Shown in pieces: positions 45,037-52,880 of a stretch of 64,000 nt of DNA. The stretch comes from Gordonia shandongensis DSM 45094. GTDB taxonomy: Bacteria > Actinomycetota > Actinomycetes > Mycobacteriales > Mycobacteriaceae. Numbering within the stretch: the first letter of the stretch is position 1; each line of letters begins with the position of its first letter. Under the pieces are notes generated by a model. The model was not told the DNA's origin. It worked only from the letters and a program-made list of their open reading frames with translations, and did not search any database. The stretch covers positions 372,001 through 436,000 of the forward strand of contig NZ_AUHE01000001.1 in the NCBI RefSeq assembly GCF_000423025.1. The letters run 5' to 3'. The translations under genes were made by a program, and so were the position numbers.

Positions 45037-46036
45037 GATCGCGCGGATCGCGCAGCGGCGGCAGATCCGGCGGCGCCGGACGGTCGCGCACCGGGCGTGC
45101 CGGACGGCGCGGCTCCATCACCGGCGGCTCGCCCTGCGGACGCGGCCGATCGACCGGCGGGCGGGGCGGCTCGGCGGGCGGGCGGTGCGTGGCATCGGCC
45201 GGCGGGCGGTGCGTGGCATCGGCGGGCGGGCGGGGCGTGGCATCGAGCAGCGACGGCCGCGACACGGGGCGGGGCGGCTCATCGTCGTCGAGCATCGCCT
45301 GCCGCGCCTGACGCTCCTGCATGCGGCGACGGCGCTCCTTATCCCGCAGCGACTCCGTCTTCTCGTCGGCCAGCTCCTCATTGGTCGGCCCGTGCGGGTC
45401 GCGCGGATCGGGCGCGTCCTGCGGCACCACCGCCGGCGGCAGCACGCGCAGCAGATCGGCGAAGCGCCGCACGGTGTCGAGAGCCAGATCGAGCTGATCG
45501 TCGTCCGTCGTCACCGGCATGGCGCCGAGCGCCCAGTTGCCCTCGTTCCACAGGATCTCGACGAACGCCGGCGTCTCGGTGGCCAGCGTGACCATCCGGC
45601 GATCGCAGATGCGGCGCGCGGCGTCGAGGTTGCTCGCGAACATCACCCGCGAACCCATCGCGCCGAGCAGATCGACGTCCTCCTCCGCGGGCGCCAGCAC
45701 ATCCTCGTGCCGCAGGTCGACGTGCACCGACGACGCCGACGGGCGCCGGACCGCGACGACGGTCGACGTGCCCTCGAGGTCGAACACGACCGCCTCGGCG
45801 TCCTCGTACAGGCCGTAGGCGACGTCGCGGACCCGGACGTGATCGGGAGCGTCCATACCGGCACGATGGAAGACGGTGCGGAGCTTGCTGTCCGTCTCCC
45901 GGAACTTGAAGGAATGCTTCTCGCCCCACACAGCACGCTGGTGGTGCACCTCCTGGGATCGATTCCGGTCGATCCACAGCAGCGCGCCCGCTCCCGCCAG
46001 GGCGAGCGCCGCAATCACGAAATACACAGTGGCCAT
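45032..46036 (-). CDS. Conserved membrane-anchored protein (Rv0383c-like)
   Basis: A 334-residue protein with a single N-terminal helix (TVYFVIAALALAGAGALLWI) followed by a soluble domain with no recognised motif (VRDVAYGLYEDAEAVVFDLE, DLLGAMGSRVMFASNLDAAR) and a Pro/Arg-rich tail with DATHRPPA repeats (DNA about 45170-45250). It corresponds to Rv0383c, between clpB and pyrE in M. tuberculosis. TAGGCT lies 7 nt before the ATG at 46036, supporting this start over the upstream frame. The function is unknown. Confidence 0.8.
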   Translation of the reverse strand: MATVYFVIAALALAGAGALLWIDRNRSQEVHHQRAVWGEKHSFKFRETDSKLRTVFHRAGMDAPDHVRVRDVAYGLYEDAEAVVFDLEGTSTVVAVRRPSASSVHVDLRHEDVLAPAEEDVDLLGAMGSRVMFASNLDAARRICDRRMVTLATETPAFVEILWNEGNWALGAMPVTTDDDQLDLALDTVRRFADLLRVLPPAVVPQDAPDPRDPHGPTNEELADEKTESLRDKERRRRMQERQARQAMLDDDEPPRPVSRPSLLDATPRPPADATHRPPADATHRPPAEPPRPPVDRPRPQGEPPVMEPRRPARPVRDRPAPPDLPPLRDPRDR

Positions 46037-46043
46037 CGGGCAT

Positions 46044-46049
46044 AGCCTA
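46044..46049 (-). promoter_or_regulatory. Leaderless -10 element of the 45032-46036 gene
   Basis: TAGGCT on the minus strand ends 7 nt before the ATG at 46036, without a Shine-Dalgarno sequence. Confidence 0.45.
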
Positions 46050-46104
46050 CTATCGAGCGCCGCCGGTTCGCCCGACGACCGACGCTCCTGACGAAAGGGA
46101 TCCG

Positions 46105-47307
46105 ATGAACACCCGATCGGCCGACGCCGCCTCCGCTCTCGGCGCACGGATCGATTCCGCCGCCATCGAGGCGCTGACCTGCGATTTGGTGGCGCAGCCG
46201 AGCATCAACCCGGGCGGCACCGAAGAGTCGACGGTGCAGGTCCTGGCGCGTGCGTGCCGCGACGCGGGGCTGACCGTCGAGGTGATCGAGGTGGCGCCCG
46301 GCCGGCCGAACCTCATCGCGACGGTCGACGCCGATGCGCCCGGGCCCGGCCTGATGCTCCTCGGCCACTCCGACGTGGTGCCCGCCGGCCCCGGCTGGAC
46401 GGGCGATCCGTTCGCGCCCCGCCGCGACGGCGACCGCATCATCGGCCGCGGCACCGCCGACATGAAGGGCGGCATCGCGGCGGCGGTCGCCGCGATGAGC
46501 GCGCTCGCGCACGCCGGCGACGCGGGCGTCCGGCTCACCGGCCCGGTGCGGCTCGTGGTGACCGTCGACGAGGAGGAGCACGGCGCGGGGATGCGGCAGC
46601 TGGTCGAGAATCCGCCGCCCGGCGAGCATCTCGGGTGCATCGTCGCCGAACCGACGCGACTCCAGGTGGTCCGCGGCTGCCGCGGTGCGTCGTACTTCGA
46701 CATCGAGGTCACCGGCCGCGCCGCGCATTCGGGACGCCCCAGCGACGGGGTGAGCGCCATCGACGCCGCGGCCGCCGTGATCGCCCTGATCGGCGACGAC
46801 CAGCGTCGCATGGCCGCCGACCCCGACCCGCTGCTCGGTTTCGGCACCTGGAACGTGGGCACCATCAGCGGCGGTCAGGGCATCTCCGTGGTGGCCCCGA
46901 CGTGTGCGATGGGCGTGGATCGCCGCCTCATGCCCGGCGAGGACGTCGACGAGATCGGCCGACGGTTGGCCGCCGACATCCGCGCGGCGGGCATCGACAC
47001 CGGCGGCGTGGGGGTCAGCGTGACGCCGACGATGTATCTGCCGGGGTTCAAGACTCCCGAAGACCATCCGCTCGTGGCGGCGACCGCCCAGGCGGTCCGC
47101 GATGCGGGCGGAGCGACGAGTGTCGGCGGGTGGACCGCGGCGTGCGACGGCGGGTGGACCGCCACCGCCCTCGGCATTCCGACGGTCGTGATGGGTCCCG
47201 GCGACATCAACGGCCAGGCTCATCAACCCGACGAGTCGGTGCCGCTCTCCGAGCTCGTCACCGCGGCGCACGCCTACCTGCGGGCGGCGCTCACGCTGCT
47301 GACCTGA
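46105..47307 (+). CDS. M20 family peptidase/deacylase (ArgE/DapE type)
   Basis: A 400-residue zinc-dependent amidohydrolase acting on acylated amino acids or similar amides. The metal-site motifs are in order: LMLLGHSDVVPAGPGWTGDP (His and Asp), IIGRGTADMKGGIAAAVAAM (bridging Asp), VVTVDEEEHGAGM (catalytic Glu pair) and the C-terminal GPGDINGQAHQPDESVP (His). The dimerisation domain (GRAAHSGRPSDGVSAIDAA) is present. The exact substrate cannot be told from the sequence. The ATG at 46105 follows a GAAAGG site. Confidence 0.88.
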   Translation: MNTRSADAASALGARIDSAAIEALTCDLVAQPSINPGGTEESTVQVLARACRDAGLTVEVIEVAPGRPNLIATVDADAPGPGLMLLGHSDVVPAGPGWTGDPFAPRRDGDRIIGRGTADMKGGIAAAVAAMSALAHAGDAGVRLTGPVRLVVTVDEEEHGAGMRQLVENPPPGEHLGCIVAEPTRLQVVRGCRGASYFDIEVTGRAAHSGRPSDGVSAIDAAAAVIALIGDDQRRMAADPDPLLGFGTWNVGTISGGQGISVVAPTCAMGVDRRLMPGEDVDEIGRRLAADIRAAGIDTGGVGVSVTPTMYLPGFKTPEDHPLVAATAQAVRDAGGATSVGGWTAACDGGWTATALGIPTVVMGPGDINGQAHQPDESVPLSELVTAAHAYLRAALTLLT

Positions 47308-47400
47308 TCGCCGCTACTCGTCGCCCGGCTACTCGGCGCCCGGCTGTTCGGCGACCGGTTGCCCGGCGACTGATCACCCGGCGACTGGGCGCACCCGGAT
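47303..47400. repeat. Degenerate 15-bp repeats between the M20 and PPOX genes
   Basis: Six imperfect units of the type CGCCCGGCTACTCGG run from the stop of the M20 gene across the 66-bp gap and into the last codons of the PPOX gene (stop 47374-47376), another case of repeats gathering at gene ends. Confidence 0.6.
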
Positions 47401-47769
47401 GCCGATGGTCGACGCCGAGCCGCGCCGCAGCGCCGAACCGGTCACGATGAGCCGACCGAGGAGCCCGTACTTCTTGACGATGGCGCGCACCGCGGTCTCA
47501 CGGTCGACGATCTCCCCGACACCGGGCACCTGCGGTCCGCCGGTCTTGCGGCCCCGGACGTCGCAGCGCTGCACCAGCACCCGCTCGTCACGGCGCAGAC
47601 GTTTGACCTTCCACGAGTCGGTCACCGTCCACAGGAGCATGTCGTCACCGTCGGGCGCCGCCCACAGGGGCGCCGAGACGGGCGTGCCGTCCTTCTTGTA
47701 GGTGGTCAGCATGACGTACTGCGCGGCGGCGACCTGCGCGACCGTCGCCGTCTCGGGGGTTGGGGCCAT
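47374..47769 (-). CDS. PPOX-class flavin/F420-dependent oxidoreductase
   Basis: A 131-residue split-barrel protein of the pyridoxamine-phosphate-oxidase-like group, many of which in this order bind F420 or flavin. It has YVMLTTYKKDGTPVSAPLWA, MLLWTVTDSWKVKRLRRDE, VLVQRCDVRGRKTG and AIVKKYGLLGRL, the usual pattern. The substrate and the cofactor are not certain. The start MAPTPET at 47769 gives the usual length. It lies between the M20 gene and the repeat-rich gap before the TetR gene. Confidence 0.82.
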   Translation of the reverse strand: MAPTPETATVAQVAAAQYVMLTTYKKDGTPVSAPLWAAPDGDDMLLWTVTDSWKVKRLRRDERVLVQRCDVRGRKTGGPQVPGVGEIVDRETAVRAIVKKYGLLGRLIVTGSALRRGSASTIGIRVRPVAG

Positions 47770-47829
47770 GCGCCCGAGGATACGGACAGCCCCGAAGATA
47801 CGGCCAGACCCGACGATCGGGTCCGCCGC

Positions 47830-47893
47830 AGCGAAAGCGGACCGCGGCGAAAGAGGACCGTGGCGAAAGAGGACCGTGGCGAAAGAGGACCGT
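47830..47893. repeat. 16-bp tandem repeat in the PPOX-TetR gap
   Basis: GGCGAAAGAGGACCGT occurs three times without change (47846-47861, 47862-47877, 47878-47893), preceded by one degenerate copy (47830-47845). The array stands between the TetR stop (47907) and the PPOX start (47769). No gene is encoded. Confidence 0.85.
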
Positions 47894-47906
47894 GGCGAAG
47901 AGGCTC

Positions 47907-48494
47907 TCAGAGCTCGCCGGTGAGGTACCGCTGCACGCCGGGGGCGACGAGGCGCGCCGCCTCCGGCAGCGGCAGGCTCGCGAGCGGCTCCACCTCCACC
48001 ACATACCGGATGAGGAAGAACCCGAGCATCTGCGTGGCGACCAGCGAGACGCGGAGACGCACATCGTCGTCGGCGCCGCCGAGCCGTTCGGCCAACGCCG
48101 CGAGGACGAGGTTCTCCAGGAAGCCGCGGATGACGCCCTGTTCGGGCGCCGCGAGCGTCGACTTGAGCAGGGCGACGGCCGCGTGCCGCAGGTCGCCCTC
48201 CCACAGCGCCCCCACGGTGAGCAGCAACTGCTCGCCCACCTCGTCGAGCGGCGTCTCGGCGAGCGGCGCCAAGACCTCGGCGGGGTCCACCGGGATCGCG
48301 ACCGCCGCCAGGAACAGGTCTCGCTTGGTGCCGAAGTAGTGGTGGACCAACGCCGAGTCCACCCCCGCCTCCGCCGCGACCGCCCGCACCGACGTCCCGT
48401 CGAAACCCTTGCGGGCGAACAGTTCCGACGCCGCCGCCAGGATGGCGCCCCGAGTGTCGGGCGACCCGGGGCGGCGACCCGCCCGGCCGCTCAC
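47907..48494 (-). CDS. TetR family repressor of the ABC exporter operon
   Basis: A 195-residue regulator. The N-terminal helix-turn-helix is typical (ILAAASELFARKGFDGTSVR, AVAAEAGVDSALVHHYFGTK), and the C-terminal half is a variable ligand domain that begins near residue 65. The GTG start at 48494 overlaps the permease stop (GTGA), so it is the third gene of the ATPase-permease-tetR operon. It most likely represses its own operon through the palindrome at 50002-50039. Confidence 0.9.
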   Translation of the reverse strand: MSGRAGRRPGSPDTRGAILAAASELFARKGFDGTSVRAVAAEAGVDSALVHHYFGTKRDLFLAAVAIPVDPAEVLAPLAETPLDEVGEQLLLTVGALWEGDLRHAAVALLKSTLAAPEQGVIRGFLENLVLAALAERLGGADDDVRLRVSLVATQMLGFFLIRYVVEVEPLASLPLPEAARLVAPGVQRYLTGEL

Positions 48495-49282
48495 GGCGTC
48501 CGCCGATGCAGGGTCGCGGCCGCCAGCGCGAGCGCCGCCGCGATGCACGCGGCGACCACCCCGAGGTCGCGCCACATCAGTGCCGTCGCACCCGGGTGGG
48601 CCGCCACCTCCTGCAACGCCTGCACCGCATACGTCAGGGGCATCGCCGTCGAGAGCCCCTCCATCCAGCCGGGAAGCTGGTCGCGGGCCACGAACAGGCC
48701 GCAGAGGAACAGCTGCGGGATCACGACGATCGGCAGGAACTGCACGGCCTGGAACTCGGTCTGCGCGAAGGCGCTGCACAGCAGCCCGAGCCCCACCCCG
48801 AGCATGGCGTCGAGCATCGCGATGACGAACACCCACCCCACCGCGCCCTCGACGGTGAGACCCAGCAGCCAGTACGAGACTCCGACGGCGGCCACGGCCT
48901 GCACCGCGGCGACCACCGAGAACGCGACGCCGTACCCGGCGATCAGGTCGAGCCGACTGATCGGGGTGGTCAGGAGGCGTTCCAGCGTGCCCGACCGGCG
49001 TTCGCGGAGCATCGCGATCGACGTGAGCAGGAACATCGTCACGAACGGGAGGATGCCGAGCATCACGGTGCCGACGCGGTCGAAGGGCGCCGGCCCGCCC
49101 GGCGGATGCGGGATCTGCGAGAACATGAAGTACAGCAGCACCATCAGCACCACGGGAATGGCGAGGATGAGGGCGACGGTGCGCGGATCGGCCCGCAGCT
49201 GGCGCAGCACCCGCAGCGCCGTCGCCCCGACGAAGATCGGACGCACGCCGACCCCGCTCATGACCCCGCCTCGTTGATTCAT
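48491..49282 (-). CDS. ABC-2 type exporter permease
   Basis: A 263-residue membrane subunit of an ABC-2 (DrrB-like) exporter with six helices. It has the ABC2 signature region LRERRSGTLERLLTTPISRL and LFLCGLFVARDQLPGWM. Two equal starts exist: ATG 49282 and ATG 49261, each with the same GAGGCGGGG site, because the stop-start junction is duplicated as a 21-bp repeat. It works with the ATPase, and the TetR gene follows. Multidrug or antibiotic export is a reasonable guess from the family, no more. Confidence 0.88.
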   Translation of the reverse strand: MNQRGGVMSGVGVRPIFVGATALRVLRQLRADPRTVALILAIPVVLMVLLYFMFSQIPHPPGGPAPFDRVGTVMLGILPFVTMFLLTSIAMLRERRSGTLERLLTTPISRLDLIAGYGVAFSVVAAVQAVAAVGVSYWLLGLTVEGAVGWVFVIAMLDAMLGVGLGLLCSAFAQTEFQAVQFLPIVVIPQLFLCGLFVARDQLPGWMEGLSTAMPLTYAVQALQEVAAHPGATALMWRDLGVVAACIAAALALAAATLHRRTP

Positions 49283-49299
49283 GACCCCGCCTCGTTGAT
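49258..49299. repeat. 21-bp tandem duplication of the ATPase-permease junction
   Basis: Two identical 21-bp units (49258-49278 and 49279-49299) each hold a ribosome-binding site (GAGGCGGGG on the minus strand) and an ATGA stop-start. In the unit at 49279-49299 the ATGA is the ATPase stop and the first permease start (49282). In the other unit the ATG (49261) is an in-frame second start. Confidence 0.9.
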
Positions 49300-50028
49300 C
49301 AGCGCCAGGAAGGCGTCCTCCAGGTTCTCGCGCCCGGTGCGCGACCGGAGCCGCTCGGGCGTCAACTGCGCGACCACCCGGCCCTCCCGCATGAGGATCA
49401 GATCGTCGCAGTGGGCGGCCTCGTCCATCACATGACTCGAGACCAGCAGCGTCACGCCGTCGTCGGCCAGGGCGCGGAATCGTCGCCACAGGTCGGCGCG
49501 CAGCACGGGGTCGAGACCCACCGTCGGCTCGTCGAGGACCAGAAGCCGCGGTCGCGCCACCAGCGCGCATGCGATCGAGACGCGACTGCGCTGACCCCCG
49601 GACAGCGCCCCGGCCCGATGGTGGCGGCGTGAGCCGAGGTCGACGGCGTCGATGGCGGCATCCGCCCGGTCGACGCCCCCGACGAGGCGGGCGAAGTAGC
49701 GGACGTTCTGCTCCACCGTGAGGTCGGTGTACACCGATGCGGCCTGCGTCACGTATCCCACCGTTCCGCGCAGTTCGGGCGACCCGGCGGGACGGCCGAG
49801 GACCTCGACACGACCGGAGACCCGCCGTTGGGTGCCGACGACGGCCCGCATGAGGGTGGTCTTGCCGCAGCCCGAGGGGCCGAGGAGTCCGGTGACGGTG
49901 CCGCGCGGCACCGTCACCGAGACGTCGTCGACGGCGGTCACCGGGCCGCGGCGGACGCTCACGCCGCGGCACTCGATCGCCGGTCCCGTCGACGCCGACG
50001 GTAATTCACCATTCGATGAACTCATCAT
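49279..50028 (-). CDS. ABC exporter ATP-binding protein
   Basis: A 249-residue ATPase subunit. It has Walker A GLLGPSGCGKTTL, a Q-loop (VGYVTQAASVYTDLTVEQN), the signature GALSGGQRSRVSIACAL, Walker B LLVLDEPTVGLDPVL, and the switch His in LLVSSHVMDEA. It drives the ABC-2 permease that follows. Starts ATG 50028 and ATG 50025 are possible. The start lies within the inverted repeat 50002-50039, so translation or initiation may be blocked by the TetR product. Confidence 0.92.
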   Translation of the reverse strand: MMSSSNGELPSASTGPAIECRGVSVRRGPVTAVDDVSVTVPRGTVTGLLGPSGCGKTTLMRAVVGTQRRVSGRVEVLGRPAGSPELRGTVGYVTQAASVYTDLTVEQNVRYFARLVGGVDRADAAIDAVDLGSRRHHRAGALSGGQRSRVSIACALVARPRLLVLDEPTVGLDPVLRADLWRRFRALADDGVTLLVSSHVMDEAAHCDDLILMREGRVVAQLTPERLRSRTGRENLEDAFLALINEAGS

Positions 50029-50039
50029 GTGGTGAATTA
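50002..50039 (-). promoter_or_regulatory. Probable TetR operator over the ABC operon start
   Basis: TAATTCACC (50002-50010) and GGTGAATTA (50031-50039) form a perfect 9-bp inverted repeat with a 20-bp spacer that includes the ATPase start codons. A spaced palindrome over the promoter is usual for TetR-family autoregulation. It is 51 bp from the divergent gene at 50091. Confidence 0.6.
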
Positions 50040-50078
50040 AACTCCCCGCGGCCGACCACTGTCAACACCCCGCCCCGG

Positions 50079-50084
50079 TACCGT
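50079..50084 (+). promoter_or_regulatory. Leaderless -10 element of the 50091 gene
   Basis: TACCGT ends 6 nt before the ATG at 50091, without a Shine-Dalgarno sequence. Confidence 0.45.
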
Positions 50085-50090
50085 CGATGC

Positions 50091-50741
50091 ATGGCTGACA
50101 TCACGATCATCGGCGGCCACGGCAAAGTGGCCCTCCTGCTCGCACCCCTGCTCATCGAGCGCGGCGACACCGTCCGCTCGGTGATCCGCGATCCCGACCA
50201 CACCGCCGACGTGGAACGCACCGGCGCCGACGCCGTCGTCCTCGACGTCGAGAAGGCGTCGACCGACCGGATCGCCGAGGTGATCGCAGGCTCCGACGCC
50301 GTCGTGTTCAGCGCGGGCGCCGGCGGCGGCGACCCCGCCCGCACCCACGCCGTCGACCGCGACGCGGCGATCCGCACCATCGCAGCCGCGCAGTCGGCCG
50401 ACGTCCGCCGATTCGTGATGGTCTCGTACCTCGGCGCCGGACCCGACCACGGGACACCGGAGGACAGCTCCTTCTTCCCGTACGCCGAGGCCAAGGCCGC
50501 CGCCGACACCGCCCTGCGGGACTCCGACCTCGACTGGACCGTCCTGATGCCGGGCCGGCTCACCCTCGACGAGCCCACCGGGTCCATCGACCCCGACGCC
50601 ACCCGCGCCGCCGACAATCCCGGCACGTCCCGCGCCAACGTGGCCCTGGCGGCCGCCGCCGCACTCGCGTCGCCGTCGAGCATCCACCGCGACGTCCCCT
50701 TCACCGACGGGCCGGTCCCGATCGCCGACGCTCTCGGCTGA
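50091..50741 (+). CDS. NAD(P)-binding atypical SDR protein
   Basis: A 216-residue Rossmann-fold protein of the NAD(P)H-binding atypical short-chain dehydrogenase group (YwnB/YhfK-like). It has the nucleotide-binding start ADITIIGGHGKVALLLAPLL, the acidic/basic switch VIRDPDHTADV, AVVFSAGAGGGDP, RRFVMVSYLGAG and the YxxxK-like FPYAEAKAAAD. The substrate is unknown. It is divergent from the TetR-ABC operon and could respond to the same regulator. The 251-bp gap that follows contains no gene. Confidence 0.82.
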   Translation: MADITIIGGHGKVALLLAPLLIERGDTVRSVIRDPDHTADVERTGADAVVLDVEKASTDRIAEVIAGSDAVVFSAGAGGGDPARTHAVDRDAAIRTIAAAQSADVRRFVMVSYLGAGPDHGTPEDSSFFPYAEAKAAADTALRDSDLDWTVLMPGRLTLDEPTGSIDPDATRAADNPGTSRANVALAAAAALASPSSIHRDVPFTDGPVPIADALG

Positions 50742-50992
50742 GACCCGGGCGATCCACCCGAACGACAGCCGCCGACGCGACCATCCCGAAAGTCCCGGTG
50801 CGACCGGACATTCCGGCGCAGGCCAATTCGGCCGCGGGTGGGGACATTCGGCCACCTATCAATTTTCTGACCTCTGCACCAGATATCCTGATCGCCGACG
50901 GGTCCGGGGAGAGTCGAGTCGTCGTAGGGGAAGAATGATCACCACCACGCAGTGCGTCCGCACCAGCCTGTTCGTGCCGACCCGGGGCCCGA

Positions 50993-52039
50993 ATGCGTGA
51001 GCCGGCGGCGGACCCGACCGTCGTCGCGCCCGCCTCATTCGGATCCACGCTCCCCGACCAGATCCCGGCCATCGTCGTCGCCCACCTCGTGGAGGTCGCC
51101 GACGCCCGCGGCTGGCCCGTCGACGACTGGTTGACCGCCGCCGGCGTGCGGCGCAGCGAGATCGCCGACGCCACCGACCTCATCGAGCCCGCCCAGGCCG
51201 TATCGATCATCACCGCGGCCACCGCCGTCGACCCCACCCTGCCGCTCGGCTTCGAGGTCGGCGAACTGCGGCCCCGCATCTACTCCTTCGGCATGCTCGC
51301 CATCGCCATCGCGACCGCCGACACCGCCCGCGACGCCCTCGCCGTCGCCATGAGCCTGCAGCACAGCGGCGGAATCCTCCTCGATCTGAGCGCCCACGAA
51401 GACGGCGACCACGTCATCATCACCGCCCGCCACCACCCGGAACTCCCCCACCGGGTCGCGGTGTTCCTCAGCGAGGAGTACGTCTTCAGCGCCGTGTGCC
51501 TCGTCCGATCCGTGCTGCGCGACAACAGCTTCGCACTGACGCGCGCCGAATTCGGCTACCCGGCACCGGTCTACGCGGACGCCTACGCGGAGCACCTCGA
51601 CTGCGAGATCCGCTTCGACGCGCCGGTCACCCGACTGATCGCGTCGGCCGAGATCCTGCACTCCCCCATGCCCGGACGCGACCCCAGCGTGCATGCCGCC
51701 GCCGTGGCCGCCTGCCGTCGGGTCGTCGGCGAGAAGTCCACCGGCGAACCGAGCGGCGACGACTACCGCCGCGCCGTCGAAGAACTGCTCCAGCGCGACC
51801 TCACCCGACCACTGACGATGACCGGACTGGCCCGCCAACTCGGGATCAGCGAACGCACCCTGCGTCGCCGCCTCGACGAGTCCGGCGAATCGTTCCGGAG
51901 CATCTTCACCCGCCTCCGCCGCGATCGGGCGACGCAGCTCCTCGCCGCCGGGCTCGCGATGCGCGACGTCGCCGCCGAGGTCGGCTTCCACGATCCGCGG
52001 GAGTTCCGCCGCGCCTACCGGCGGTGGACCGACGGCTGA
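50993..52039 (+). CDS. AraC family regulator with N-terminal ligand domain
   Basis: A 348-residue transcription regulator. The N-terminal part (about 20-210) fits the arabinose-binding-type domain of the OruR/ArgR-like AraC group (AIVVAHLVEVADARGWPVDD, GFEVGELRPRIYSFGMLAIA). The C-terminal double helix-turn-helix reads TMTGLARQLGISERTLRRRL, then MRDVAAEVGFHDPREFRRAY. The ATG at 50993 is used. The target gene is not evident from the neighbours. A very strong hairpin follows. Confidence 0.88.
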   Translation: MREPAADPTVVAPASFGSTLPDQIPAIVVAHLVEVADARGWPVDDWLTAAGVRRSEIADATDLIEPAQAVSIITAATAVDPTLPLGFEVGELRPRIYSFGMLAIAIATADTARDALAVAMSLQHSGGILLDLSAHEDGDHVIITARHHPELPHRVAVFLSEEYVFSAVCLVRSVLRDNSFALTRAEFGYPAPVYADAYAEHLDCEIRFDAPVTRLIASAEILHSPMPGRDPSVHAAAVAACRRVVGEKSTGEPSGDDYRRAVEELLQRDLTRPLTMTGLARQLGISERTLRRRLDESGESFRSIFTRLRRDRATQLLAAGLAMRDVAAEVGFHDPREFRRAYRRWTDG

Positions 52040-52070
52040 CCCCGGCCGGCCGGTGGACCCACCCCGCCGA

Positions 52071-52117
52071 GACGAGAACGCCCGCCGCGGACAGTGTCCG
52101 CGGCGGGCGTTCTCGTC
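52071..52117. terminator. Very long hairpin terminator
   Basis: A perfect 23-bp stem (52071-52093 with 52095-52117) with a 1-nt loop lies between the AraC gene and the convergent secreted-protein gene. It is the strongest hairpin in the window. Confidence 0.85.
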
Positions 52118-52143
52118 AGTGGTGACCGTGAGACTCAATGGCG

Positions 52144-52191
52144 CCGCGAGGCGGGCCGGTGAGATTCAGGGCCACCGCGAGGCGGGCCGGT
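52144..52191. repeat. 31-bp spaced duplication at the stop of the 52191 gene
   Basis: CCGCGAGGCGGGCCGGT occurs at 52144-52160 and 52175-52191. The second copy reaches the stop codon of the secreted-protein gene (52191-52193). Confidence 0.7.
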
Positions 52192-52679
52192 CAGCCCACC
52201 CGGAAGGTCGCCGCACCCGGGAGGTACAGCGTGCCGGGCTGCGTCACGTTCACCTCGCTGAGGCCCACCGAGAGGATCACGCGGCCGGCACCGGGCCTGA
52301 TGGTCGCGCGCATCGCGGAATCGGGCACCGGATCGAGTTCGCACGCGAGCATCGACGCCGACCCGCTCCGACCGGTGTTCACGTTGAGGTACGAGACGTT
52401 CAGCCGGGCGTGGCCGCCCGCCGTCCGGCAGGTGTCCTCGGTCATGTCGGCGCGCAGTTCCACCGCGCCGGGCCCGACGCGCTTGGCCTGCATGCCCACA
52501 CCGACGCCGTTCGGGATCATCATGAACCCGATCCACATCGCCGTCGGATTCATCATGTCGACGTGCACCGGCGTTCCCTCGGCCGGCGCGGCCTCCGCGG
52601 GTGCCGACGCGCCGACGACGGCGCTTGCGGCCACGGCGAGAGCCGCACCGGCGGCTGCGATTCGACGAGTGATCCTCAT
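52191..52679 (-). CDS. Secreted protein of unknown function
   Basis: A 162-residue exported protein. A signal peptide (MRITRRIAAAGAALAVAASA, cleavage near AEA-AP) precedes a mature domain of about 130 residues with two cysteines (EDTCRTAGG and MLACELDP) and a beta-rich pattern (VHVDMMNPTAMWIGFMMIPN, LSVGLSEVNVTQPGTLYLPG). I do not recognise the family. The ATG at 52679 follows GGGGAG. The 201-bp gap to clpB on the other side shows no gene. Confidence 0.72.
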   Translation of the reverse strand: MRITRRIAAAGAALAVAASAVVGASAPAEAAPAEGTPVHVDMMNPTAMWIGFMMIPNGVGVGMQAKRVGPGAVELRADMTEDTCRTAGGHARLNVSYLNVNTGRSGSASMLACELDPVPDSAMRATIRPGAGRVILSVGLSEVNVTQPGTLYLPGAATFRVG

Positions 52680-52880
52680 TGGTTTCTCCCCTTCGTCTGA
52701 GTGATCGGGCTCCCCGCATCCCGTCGATGGTTGCCCCTCCACCATGAGACACCCCCGCTAGCTGGGCAAATTCCGTCCGGAATCTCCTCGCGCGTGGCCG
52801 GATCGACCCACCCGCAGAACCGACTCGGCCCCGCCCCCGAGTGGACTCGGAGGGCGGGGCCGCCGGGCACCGGACGGGGG

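Noticed and set aside
47830-47893. CRISPR-like array
   Set aside because: The units are 16-bp direct tandem copies without spacers, and no cas gene is near. The other arrays in the window are also spacer-free or too short.
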